A stretch of 64,000 nucleotides of DNA from a bacterium (lineage in GTDB: Bacteria; Armatimonadota; Zipacnadia; Zipacnadales; Zipacnadaceae): the NCBI GenBank assembly GCA_030603495.1, contig JAUVXR010000011.1, forward strand, positions 1 through 64,000, in the 5' to 3' direction. Both the position numbers and the translations under genes were made by a program. The notes below the pieces were generated by a model, which was not told the origin of the DNA, did no database searches, and saw nothing but the letters and a program-made list of their open reading frames with translations. Of the stretch, positions 24,927 to 32,675 are shown in pieces (the first letter of the stretch is position 1; each line of letters opens with the position of its first letter).

Positions 24927-26360
24927 ATGAATAACGGTAACCGTAGCACGGCGCGAGGCACGGTCAAGCTGGTCATCGCCCAGGTGGTGATGGCCGCGTG
25001 CGGCGTGGCGACCCACATCTATCTGACCCGCGCCCTCCAGCCCAAGCTGTATGGCCTGCTGGCCGTGGTCACCTCGGTGATCATCTGGTGGGAGGCGATC
25101 GGCGCGGCGCTGGTGCGCAATGCAACTACGCGGTTCGTGGCGCGGGCCGGCGAGCAATGGCAGGGGGCAGCGAGCACTGCGGTGCGCACGATGATCGTGT
25201 GGGGCACAGTGCTTATGATTCTGGGCATCGTGACCGCGCCGCTGGTCAGTGGGGCGCTGGGGCGGCCCGAACTCACCCCCTACTTGTGGCTGTTCAGCAT
25301 TGACCTGGCCTTCTTTCCCCTGTTCGTCACGGTAGCTGAAGTGTTGGCCGGGCGGCGTATGTATACCCGCTACGCCGGCTCCTGGGCATTCTACTGGGTG
25401 GCGAAAGCCGCGCTGGTCATTGGCCTGGTAGCGCTAGGTCTGTCGGTAGAGGGCGCGATCATCGGCAGCATCCTGGCCTCAGTGGTCGGGGTTGCGGCAG
25501 CGTGGTCCTGGAGCGGAGCCGGGCTTAAGCAGGGCACCTTACCCGCCCGCCAACTGGTACTGTTCGGTCTGCCCTTGACTGGAATCATGCTGCTGCGCCG
25601 CACCGTGCAGAACATGGACCTGTGGGCTATCACCCGCCTGCTGACCGGCTACGACCGTGTCGCCTACTACGGCCTGGCGCAGTACATCTCGCGGGCGATA
25701 CTGATGCTGCCGGTGGCTGTATCGGGGGCCGTCTTTCCCACCTTGACCCAGGCGATAGCGCGGGGCGACCAGTCCGCCTGCCGTCAGCTAGTTCACCAGT
25801 CGTTTCGCTTCGCGCTGGTCATCACCGTGGCGGCTCTGGCTGTGCTGGGCGGCAGTATGCCCGAGCTTATCGTGCTCATCTTCGGAGCAGAATTCGGGCC
25901 CGCCACCACTGTGGCGGTCTACCTGCTGGTCGCGGCGGTGCTGTTTGCGGTGGAGTTCATAGGTAATCAGCTCCTGGTGGCAGCGGGAAAGCCGGGACTG
26001 TGCCTGGCCGCGTTTGCGCCGGTGGTGCCAGTCAATATCGTGCTCAACTACTTCCTGGTCAGCCGCTATGATATGCTGGGCGGGGCACTCGCGACGATTA
26101 TCACGGCAGCCCTCTTGGCAGCGGTGATGATCGTCCTGGTCTGGCGCGAATTTCGCACCATCATCTCGCCACTGACCGTCCTGCGCACGCTGTTAGCCGG
26201 GGCGGTCATCTACGTCATTGGGATCAATGTTTCCACGCCGGGCTGGCCGGTGCTCCTCAAGTGTGGGGGCCTGGCGCTGCTCTACGGGCTGGTACTTATG
26301 GCCGAAGGGGAACTGCACAAGTCCGACCTGGCGCCGCTAGCCTTGTGGCGAACGCAATAG
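24927..26360 (+). CDS. polysaccharide flippase (Wzx/MOP-type oligosaccharide exporter)
   Basis: The 477-residue integral membrane protein has about 12-14 hydrophobic helices over its whole length, for example 'KLVIAQVVMAACGVATHIYLTR', 'AALVIGLVALGLSVEGAIIGSILASVVGVAAAW' and 'TVLRTLLAGAVIYVIGI'. The family-typical 'YYGLAQYISRAILMLPVAVSGAVFPTLTQA' is present. MOP-family flippases move lipid-linked oligosaccharides across the inner membrane for surface polysaccharide assembly. ATG 24927 starts a hydrophilic N-terminus of about 12 residues. No glycan genes flank it. Confidence 0.85.
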   Translation: MNNGNRSTARGTVKLVIAQVVMAACGVATHIYLTRALQPKLYGLLAVVTSVIIWWEAIGAALVRNATTRFVARAGEQWQGAASTAVRTMIVWGTVLMILGIVTAPLVSGALGRPELTPYLWLFSIDLAFFPLFVTVAEVLAGRRMYTRYAGSWAFYWVAKAALVIGLVALGLSVEGAIIGSILASVVGVAAAWSWSGAGLKQGTLPARQLVLFGLPLTGIMLLRRTVQNMDLWAITRLLTGYDRVAYYGLAQYISRAILMLPVAVSGAVFPTLTQAIARGDQSACRQLVHQSFRFALVITVAALAVLGGSMPELIVLIFGAEFGPATTVAVYLLVAAVLFAVEFIGNQLLVAAGKPGLCLAAFAPVVPVNIVLNYFLVSRYDMLGGALATIITAALLAAVMIVLVWREFRTIISPLTVLRTLLAGAVIYVIGINVSTPGWPVLLKCGGLALLYGLVLMAEGELHKSDLAPLALWRTQ

Positions 26361-26708
26361 CGCCCAGCGTCGGGACAGTAGCAATCGCTGACCAGGTCGG
26401 AGACGAAACTGAAATCTACTGCCGCTGCCAGTTGACGTAACAGGTGGTCAACGGGGATTAGTTCTTCACAGATCATTCCGCAAAAGCTGCTTTGGGTACG
26501 GTGCTTTCCTTGGATTGCTCAAATCACCAACCGATGAAGTTTCCAGAACTCGTGATGATTCTAGCCCAACCGCTCCTTGACAGCAAGCCCCCTGCTCGCC
26601 CACAACAAAAGACAACTTTTGCCGCAGTCTCCTCTTCACATCAAGCTCTCCATACGCTACACTGTCGCGACAACCTTCGCAAGGTCTCGACGAGCAAAGG
26701 AGACACCA
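26361..26708. other. intergenic region, no gene recognised
   Basis: No conserved frame was found. The last part (26694-26708) contains AAGGAGACACC, the ribosome-binding site of the Gfo/Idh/MocA fragment that follows. Confidence 0.35.
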
Positions 26709-26868
26709 ATGGCCACCGTGAAGATTGGTTTCGTCGGAGTCGGCCGTATGGGGCAGTGTGCTCACCTGAAGAACTACGTTACGATACCGGGTTGTGAGGT
26801 GGTGGCTATTGCCGAACTGCGCGAGGAACTGGGTCGTCGGGTGGCAGCTCGATACGGGTTCCCGCACT
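26709..26868 (+). pseudogene. 5' fragment of a Gfo/Idh/MocA family oxidoreductase
   Basis: After a good AAGGAG site the frame reads 'MATVKIGFVGVGRMGQCAHL' and 'GCEVVAIAELREELGRRVAARYGFP', the NAD(P)-binding Rossmann start (GxGxxG-like 'GVGRMG') of Gfo/Idh/MocA sugar dehydrogenases. Similarity ends after about 53 residues; what follows in any frame does not match the family. Only the first seventh of the usual 340-400 residues is left. Here the front, not the back, of the gene is retained, unlike the decapitated genes at 4-7 kb. Confidence 0.75.
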
Positions 26869-27218
26869 GTGGCAGATTGCGAGAACGCGGCAGCCTCTGT
26901 ATTCACACCAAAGGCCAGCCCCAGAGACGGCCTGCTGGGCACACTAAGGCACAATGCAGGGAGGGCAACGCGGGGATGTTTGGCAACGGAATCAGCGCGG
27001 CAATCCCCGAGAACTGGGACTCAGCCGCCTGCAATAACCCGGAGAGCCAAGAAGAGACCGTTTAAAGTGACGGCCAGCTTGCCGGTGATGCCCCTTTGAC
27101 AGTTGGCGAGGGCATGGTCCGCCAAGACAGTCAGACAGTTGGCGGGCAGGCACCTGCTTCGACAGCTCAATCTTCGCCTGATCGTTGTGCTAGGGGCCTG
27201 ACAGCGCACTAATAACTG
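26869..27218. other. degenerate intergenic DNA, no gene recognised
   Basis: No conserved coding frame follows the Gfo/Idh fragment. Two imperfect copies of GACAGTTGGCG(A/G)G occur near 27096 and 27132. The block ends at the strong palindrome at 27219. Confidence 0.3.
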
Positions 27219-27253
27219 GCAGCTTCCGGAGGCTTAAAGCCTCCGGAAGCTGC
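27219..27253. repeat. perfect 17-bp inverted repeat (hairpin)
   Basis: GCAGCTTCCGGAGGCTT, one central A, then AAGCCTCCGGAAGCTGC: a perfect palindrome that folds as a 15-bp stem with a TTAAA-type loop. No T-tract follows on either strand. It lies downstream of the convergent Ig-domain gene at 27394 and could act as a bidirectional stop or a dispersed repeat. Confidence 0.7.
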
Positions 27254-27393
27254 ATCGGCCCCCTGAACGACCGCAATCCGCATCCAATTATCTGCTGGCT
27301 ATTGTCCCCACCAGGTCCACCCCACCCGCCATAGGCACCCCGGCTCTTCCTATGCCGCAGGCCCAAGCGGCCCTAGAAGTCGGGCTCGGACTT

Positions 27394-27756
27394 CTATTCC
27401 TCTTGTTTGTTGACCACATGGACAGTGAGGGGACGCGACTTTATCGTGGTGCCGTCCGGCTTTGTCGCGACTGTGTGGAGCTTGTGCTCACCGTCCTCCA
27501 CCGTCGTGGTGTCCCACTTGATGACGTACGGCTCGGTATCATCCTTGCCAATCAAGGTATCGTCGCAGTAGAACTCCACCACCTCAACCTCGACCCCCGC
27601 CTTGATCGTTGCTCCCAGTTCCACCGTCCCGGACAGCGTACTACCTTTGTCGGCGGACCAGATCTCGATGGGAGGCAACCCGCAGGCAAAGACAAAGGTG
27701 CTTGCTATCACAGAAAGACTAATCAACCCGACAACAGCAAATACGGGTACACGCAT
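27394..27756 (-). CDS. small exported protein with one bacterial Ig-like domain
   Basis: The start at 27756 gives 120 residues beginning with a hydrophobic signal peptide 'VPVFAVVGLISLSVIASTFVFAC', where the last Cys may be lipidated. The remainder is one Ig-like domain of the Big_9 type: 'VEVVEFYCDDTLIGKDDTEPYVIKWDTTTVEDGEHKLHTVATKPDG'. An ATG at 27777 is also possible and adds seven residues. Such small secreted domains bind surfaces or glycans; no catalytic residue is seen. It stands alone. Confidence 0.7.
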   Translation of the reverse strand: MRVPVFAVVGLISLSVIASTFVFACGLPPIEIWSADKGSTLSGTVELGATIKAGVEVEVVEFYCDDTLIGKDDTEPYVIKWDTTTVEDGEHKLHTVATKPDGTTIKSRPLTVHVVNKQEE

Positions 27757-27927
27757 GGCGCTATCGCTTCCTCTCATGACTTGTTACCGTCCTCTCTGCA
27801 TATATTAGTCGTTTGACAATTGATTTGGTTGGGTTCTGACTTGAAACTTTTTCGCATTGCCCCGGTAGTGAGTTGGAAAACATCGCACACCGCCTGCACC
27901 AATCCGCTGCGTCGAGGAACGTTCACC

Positions 27928-30273
27928 TTAGGGACTATCAACCCGGTAGTGCTGAGCGATAAGCCTCGCTTTGTCAGGACGGCCGTGCTCCTCCCATAGA
28001 GCAACGAGTCGGCGCTGAGCCTCCTCCTCGCCCGGGTCTAGTTCCAGTGCCGCCGCGTACTGGTCTGCTGCTTCCTGCCACTCCCCCAGGGCTTGACGAG
28101 CAGTACCCAATCCAGTATAGGCCTGGGCAAAGTAAGGAGCTTCGTCAGTCGCGTTTCGGTAATGAGCAGCGGCTGCTTGATAGTCGCCACGCTGGTACGC
28201 AACTGAGCCAAGGTTGAACGATGAGACCGCTGACGCAACCTTACGCCCCCGGCCTCGCTCGAACCACATTTCCGCTGCCTCCCAGTTCTGCTCTTCCCAG
28301 GATATAGCTCCCATCAGCGTTGTGGCCCGGACCGAGTCAGGACGCGCGGCCAGCATTGTACCAAGCAGTCGCTTCGACTCGGCCAAGTCGCCAGTTGCTC
28401 GCCGAACCGATGCCAAATAGTGAGTAGCTTCGAGGTTAGCCGCATCCAGTGCCAGGGCAGACTGAAGACATTGGGCCGCCTCGGCCATGTCATTATCTAC
28501 AACAATGGCAACGTACCCCGCCAGGAGATGGCCCCACGCCTGGTATTCGCGCGCCGGAGAGTCAAGGAGGGCGGCAATCTGTTCCTGGGCACCAGCCAGT
28601 TGACCATCAAGCAACAAGATTCTGCCGACAAGATGGCGGCGCTCAGCCGTAGGATCGAGGCTGAGGGCCTTTCTCAAGGTCTCAACGCCGCGGGTAACAT
28701 TTCCGACCAGCGCATAGGCTCTGCCCAGCGCGGTCAGCACCGCCGGGCTTGCGGGCGACTGGCGGGTAGCCATCTTCTGCGATTCTACCGCTTCCCGGTA
28801 CCGGCCCGAGTACTCCTGCAGTAAGCCAAGATTGAACCACCCCGACCCGCAGGAAGGATAATCGTGGATGAAGCTGAGACACCTTGCTTCCGCCCGCTCC
28901 CAGTCACTCCGAGCGATAGCTGAGCCGATCTGAGTCAACTGGTCGCCGCCGGCCTCGCACATGCTCGGCGCAACGATCCACGAGGGAAGCGGGAGCGTCT
29001 GGACAGTCTCGCTCCGCTTGATGGTCACCGAGGGCTCAGCGACGCTAGCCAGCAGCAGTTCGCCTGCCCCAACGTCTGCGAGGGTCGCCACTGGGTGGTC
29101 GCCAATCGCCAGGAGAATATCGTCCTCACGAACACCGGCCTCGGCGGCAGCCGAATCGGCGGCGACGGCTACGACTCTCAATCCTTCCTGGGAATCCGGC
29201 AACGGGATTAGCCTCAAACCCAGCGGCAGCCGCGGCGCGTCCAGGTGCACGAGCAGATCAGCCTGCGATAGGAAGGCCATGCGCCGGTGTTGGTAGCGTC
29301 TCCCCCAGGCAGTCGAGACTTGCACCAGACGGAGCGGGGACTGTTTCTGTGGAACGAGCGTATTCCCCGCCGGCTCGACCAGCAGCGAATGACCAGCCGG
29401 AACCACCAGCTTATCGCCCTCGCGGTCATAGAGATTGACCTCACCGCGGAAGGCCATTACCTCAACTGGGCCGCTGACACGTTGCTCCGCGCCTGCCCTG
29501 GGCCCGGAGAGGCGCACGAGTGCTTCACCGTGGTGTATGCGCGCGGTAGCCAGGTCGGCCTCTACAGCAATTGGCTGGCCATCGCCTGGGCTCCAGACCC
29601 ATATCTGGCCATCGAGTAGTTCCACGGAGGTGGCAGCGACAGGCTCAGCTTCTGCCGGCTCCGAGACCCGAACAGTGCTATCGAAATTGACCACTATCTG
29701 GCCCTTGTCGGGCAACTCAACGAGCACGCGGTCGGTATCACCGGTCTGCAGTTCATCACCTGCGGCCAGGGCCGCACCCGATCTGGCCGGCCTAGACTCG
29801 TCGCCCCGGACAATAACAGGGCTTCCTTCCACAGACCGGAGCATCATCAGGCCCTCGGACGGCGCCGCGACATACTCGTCCCCGCCCGGCCCCTCAGTTG
29901 TCTGCGCAATACCTGCGGGTCCGACAGACTCCCCCGGGTGGTAATGGTGAAGCAGTAATAACGCCCCTACAGCAACGTACCCAACCAACGCTGCGGCGGC
30001 GGCCACTTTCCACAAGTTGCGGTGCCAATACTTGCCTCGCTTGAGCGGGTAGAGCTGTCTGAGGCGCTGCTTGATCCGCGCTGCCATGTCCTCCGGCATC
30101 TCGGGCGATGAGCCGCTCGCGAGCAAAGCCTCGGTCCTCATCAAGCTTTGGTAAATGGTCTGGCATTCTTTACACTTCTGGAGATGGTGGCGCACTTTCT
30201 CGCTTGGTTCAGAAGGCAGCTCGCCGTGGATTAGAAGAACCAACTCCTCCGTACTGACGTGCTCGTTGGCCAT
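27928..30273 (-). CDS. giant anti-sigma-like protein: zinc finger, TM, FecR, PDZ and TPR domains
   Basis: The 781-residue protein is encoded eight bases after an ECF sigma factor. Residues 8-40 form a zf-HC2 anti-sigma finger with His30-x3-Cys34-x2-Cys37. A single membrane helix follows at about 89-108. The periplasmic part has a FecR-like beta domain at about 165-300 ('VLVELPDKGQIVVNFDSTVRV', 'VMAFRGEVNLYDREGDKLVV'), a PDZ-like domain at about 350-425 ('GLRVVAVAADSAAAEAGVREDDILLAIGD') and at least seven TPR units from about 445 to the end ('FNLGLLQEYSGRYREAVESQ', 'AYTGLGTARQALGEWQEAADQY'). It probably holds the sigma factor at the membrane and releases it on an envelope signal sensed by the FecR/PDZ/TPR part. 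The domain combination is unusual. Confidence 0.85.
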   Translation of the reverse strand: MANEHVSTEELVLLIHGELPSEPSEKVRHHLQKCKECQTIYQSLMRTEALLASGSSPEMPEDMAARIKQRLRQLYPLKRGKYWHRNLWKVAAAAALVGYVAVGALLLLHHYHPGESVGPAGIAQTTEGPGGDEYVAAPSEGLMMLRSVEGSPVIVRGDESRPARSGAALAAGDELQTGDTDRVLVELPDKGQIVVNFDSTVRVSEPAEAEPVAATSVELLDGQIWVWSPGDGQPIAVEADLATARIHHGEALVRLSGPRAGAEQRVSGPVEVMAFRGEVNLYDREGDKLVVPAGHSLLVEPAGNTLVPQKQSPLRLVQVSTAWGRRYQHRRMAFLSQADLLVHLDAPRLPLGLRLIPLPDSQEGLRVVAVAADSAAAEAGVREDDILLAIGDHPVATLADVGAGELLLASVAEPSVTIKRSETVQTLPLPSWIVAPSMCEAGGDQLTQIGSAIARSDWERAEARCLSFIHDYPSCGSGWFNLGLLQEYSGRYREAVESQKMATRQSPASPAVLTALGRAYALVGNVTRGVETLRKALSLDPTAERRHLVGRILLLDGQLAGAQEQIAALLDSPAREYQAWGHLLAGYVAIVVDNDMAEAAQCLQSALALDAANLEATHYLASVRRATGDLAESKRLLGTMLAARPDSVRATTLMGAISWEEQNWEAAEMWFERGRGRKVASAVSSFNLGSVAYQRGDYQAAAAHYRNATDEAPYFAQAYTGLGTARQALGEWQEAADQYAAALELDPGEEEAQRRLVALWEEHGRPDKARLIAQHYRVDSP

Positions 30274-30281
30274 GATATGTA

Positions 30282-30881
30282 TTATTGCTTAACGTCCGGA
30301 TCCTCCTCTTTTACCAATATACTGCGCAGCCTGCGCAGGCCGTCAGCAACCCGCCATTTCATCGTCCCCACCGCCTCACCGAGAAGCTCAGCAGCCTCCC
30401 TGTAGGTCAAGTATTCCAAGAAGCGCAAGGCTATGGCCGTTCTGGGCTTCTCGGGCAACTGACTTAGACGCCTAAGGGCCCGCGCTGCCAGATCACGTTG
30501 TGCCACAACCTCGGCTACGTCGGGATCTTCCCCAGCGCTGTCTTCCGCCAGTTCCACTGATTGAGGGCGATGTCTTCTCTTGCGCAGTTCGCTATAGAAG
30601 ACGTTTCGCGCCACTCGCTGAAGCCACGTCGCAAACGCACTTTGCCCGGAGAACGAGTGCAAGGACTCGAGGACCTCGCAGAAGATCTCCATGACCATGT
30701 CCTCGGTCCACTCAGGATCGCCGCCGGCACTGTTGACCACAGCATAGATTGTGCGCCCGTGTCTATCAAAGATGACTTGGCAAGCGGCGTTCTCACCATT
30801 GTTGAAGCGATCAACTAGCTCTTCATCTGAGAGCTGAGCAAGGTGCTCGTAGTTATCCGGGTCGCTTCCCGTCACTACCAT
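30282..30881 (-). CDS. ECF-family RNA polymerase sigma factor
   Basis: The 199-residue protein has sigma region 2 ('AACQVIFDRHGRTIYAVVNS', 'TEDMVMEIFCEVLESLHSFSG', 'FATWLQRVARNVFYSELRKRR') and region 4 ('LPEKPRTAIALRFLEYLTYREAAELLGEAVGTMKWRVADGLRRLR', a helix-turn-helix contacting the -35 element). Region 3 is absent, as in ECF sigma factors. It is co-oriented with, and 8 bases from, the zinc-finger anti-sigma-like gene, so the two form a regulatory pair. No -35/-10 motif shared with its target genes was identified. Confidence 0.92.
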   Translation of the reverse strand: MVVTGSDPDNYEHLAQLSDEELVDRFNNGENAACQVIFDRHGRTIYAVVNSAGGDPEWTEDMVMEIFCEVLESLHSFSGQSAFATWLQRVARNVFYSELRKRRHRPQSVELAEDSAGEDPDVAEVVAQRDLAARALRRLSQLPEKPRTAIALRFLEYLTYREAAELLGEAVGTMKWRVADGLRRLRSILVKEEDPDVKQ

Positions 30882-31007
30882 AGTCGTTCCAGGAGGTCTT
30901 TTGGATGGGTGCCCGGCGCCAAGAATGGCCAGTCTTTGCTATACTGGTGGACGACCGACTCGTCACAGACTTGCCACTGTATGAGGTTCGTCGGCTGATG
31001 CCTGCCG

Positions 31008-32675
31008 TCAGTCCAAGCTGCCAAACCGTTTGAATGCGCCGACCGCGCCTTCCCAGTCGCCACCGTCTATGTGCCTGGCGCTAAAGACGCCGGTCCACCC
31101 ATGGCGCATCTCCTGGTAGGCCGTTGCCGACCATAACGAGTCGTAACCGCTGCGCTGGGCGTGTTCGATGAACAGGTCTAATCCCAGAGTCTGGTACAGA
31201 TTGGGGAAGTAAGTGCCCCAGGTCTCGAGGTGCTGGCCCCAGGGATCGTCCCCGAACTCGGCGTACAGGTCCACATAGCCGGGCACCAGGGGATAGGTGA
31301 GGTCCGCGCTGACCCCAGTGCCCACAGCATTTTCGTGGAAGTAGGTGACCCCTGCCTGGCCGCCGAGTAGCGACATGCTGACCCGCGCTAGTGCCCCGCT
31401 ACCCTTGCCCGGTTCTATGATGTCGCGCTGGTAGCTGTCCACCCAAGCCAGGTCCACGGTAAGGTTGCCCGCTTTGTGATGAAGACGGGCGCCGTCGAAG
31501 GTGGTGTAGCTGAACAGTGAGCCGAGCGTACTGTTGTTGACCGGTCCCTCGAGGTAGTGCTGGCGGCCGCCGATAAAATCGGTCTGCCCCGCCCGCCAGA
31601 CGCCAAAGCCCTCGCTCAAGGCGGTGTGCCAGTCGCCCTTGAAGTCGGTGGTGCTCTGACCGCCGAGCTCCAGGTAGAGACTGCTGCCCCAGATACCGCT
31701 GGCGCGGGTCCGGAGGCCAGCGAAGGAGCCACCGGTATAGAGCAGCCCGAAGAGGTCCACCTGGGTGCGAGGGCCGTAGAAGGCCCGGCCAAAGACGGTG
31801 CCGGGCTGCGGGTTGAGGGAGCTGCCGAAGGCCCCGGGCACTGCGGCCAGCAGCATTAGACCGGCGGCGCCACTGCGGTTCGCTCCCACTGATGCCCCCG
31901 GCATGACGCCCTCGACAATAACGTCCAGCTTCCCCGTAATCGGCGCGACCAGAGCCTCGGTTGCCGCTCCGAGTTGCCCGGATGAGACTTTCTCCTCCTT
32001 GAACGTAGTGCCCACCGTCGTCCCGGGAGTGGATTGGGTGGTGGTGCCCGGCTCTATCCCGGACCACCAAGGCGTAGATGTGCCCGTCGGGAAGTTGAAA
32101 GGAAAACTGCCGCTCAGGGGCAACAATTCGCCGCTGGGGCCCGCCCCGGCGGTCTGTTGATGACCAACCGTGGTACTGCCCAAGGGGGTACTGAACTGGG
32201 CTTCCCCGTCCCAGACAGACAACTCTTCGAGGCCGCCGGGCTCAGTTGCCCCCTGGAAGAGCATCGTGGTGCCGCGGACGGCTGCTGTGGCCACAGCCCC
32301 CTCAATCTGCGCACCCGAGCCTTTGACTACGTTAGCCAGAACCTGCCCGCTGAGCAGTTTGACCTTGCGCTCGGTGACCGAAGTGATGACCAGATCGCTG
32401 CGTGGTGCCATGCGCACAACGGTGTCGTTGGGGAACTTGATCTCACATTTTGAGCGCGGACCAGTACGCACCCGGCTGCCTGGGCCCAGCTCAGTGCCTA
32501 CCTTGCTTTTCAGGAATTTGCCCTCCGGGCCTACCCGGTGAGTCACGTTGAGTACGATTGCCGTGATCTTGGCTTGGGACTGGGCCAGCAGCGGCTGGGT
32601 AGGTAGGAGCACGCCTACCATTACTGCTGTGACAACAAGCCCTCTGATGATCACTGTTTGCGCGGACTTATGCAT
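31008..32675 (-). CDS. FecR-domain protein with C-terminal beta-barrel-like region
   Basis: The 555-residue protein has a signal peptide ('GLVVTAVMVGVLLPTQPLLAQ') followed by a FecR domain at about 55-165 ('TELGPGSRVRTGPRSKCEIKFPNDTVVRMAPRSDLVITS', 'LLSGQVLANVVKGSGAQIEG'). After a Pro/Thr/Gly-rich linker, residues about 300-555 show alternating aromatic/Gly beta-strand patterns ('RTQVDLFGLLYTGGSFAGLR', 'SLYLELGG', 'ARLHHKAGNLTVDLAWVDSY') and end in a barrel-like segment. It probably sits in or at the outer membrane. It overlaps the CHASE2-cyclase gene by 8 bases, so they are co-translated; FecR/CHASE2-cyclase pairs are known in other bacteria (recalled). Confidence 0.75.
   Translation of the reverse strand: MHKSAQTVIIRGLVVTAVMVGVLLPTQPLLAQSQAKITAIVLNVTHRVGPEGKFLKSKVGTELGPGSRVRTGPRSKCEIKFPNDTVVRMAPRSDLVITSVTERKVKLLSGQVLANVVKGSGAQIEGAVATAAVRGTTMLFQGATEPGGLEELSVWDGEAQFSTPLGSTTVGHQQTAGAGPSGELLPLSGSFPFNFPTGTSTPWWSGIEPGTTTQSTPGTTVGTTFKEEKVSSGQLGAATEALVAPITGKLDVIVEGVMPGASVGANRSGAAGLMLLAAVPGAFGSSLNPQPGTVFGRAFYGPRTQVDLFGLLYTGGSFAGLRTRASGIWGSSLYLELGGQSTTDFKGDWHTALSEGFGVWRAGQTDFIGGRQHYLEGPVNNSTLGSLFSYTTFDGARLHHKAGNLTVDLAWVDSYQRDIIEPGKGSGALARVSMSLLGGQAGVTYFHENAVGTGVSADLTYPLVPGYVDLYAEFGDDPWGQHLETWGTYFPNLYQTLGLDLFIEHAQRSGYDSLWSATAYQEMRHGWTGVFSARHIDGGDWEGAVGAFKRFGSLD

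Noticed and set aside
27096-27150. Short direct repeats GACAGTTGGCG
   Set aside because: Only two imperfect copies; no element structure.
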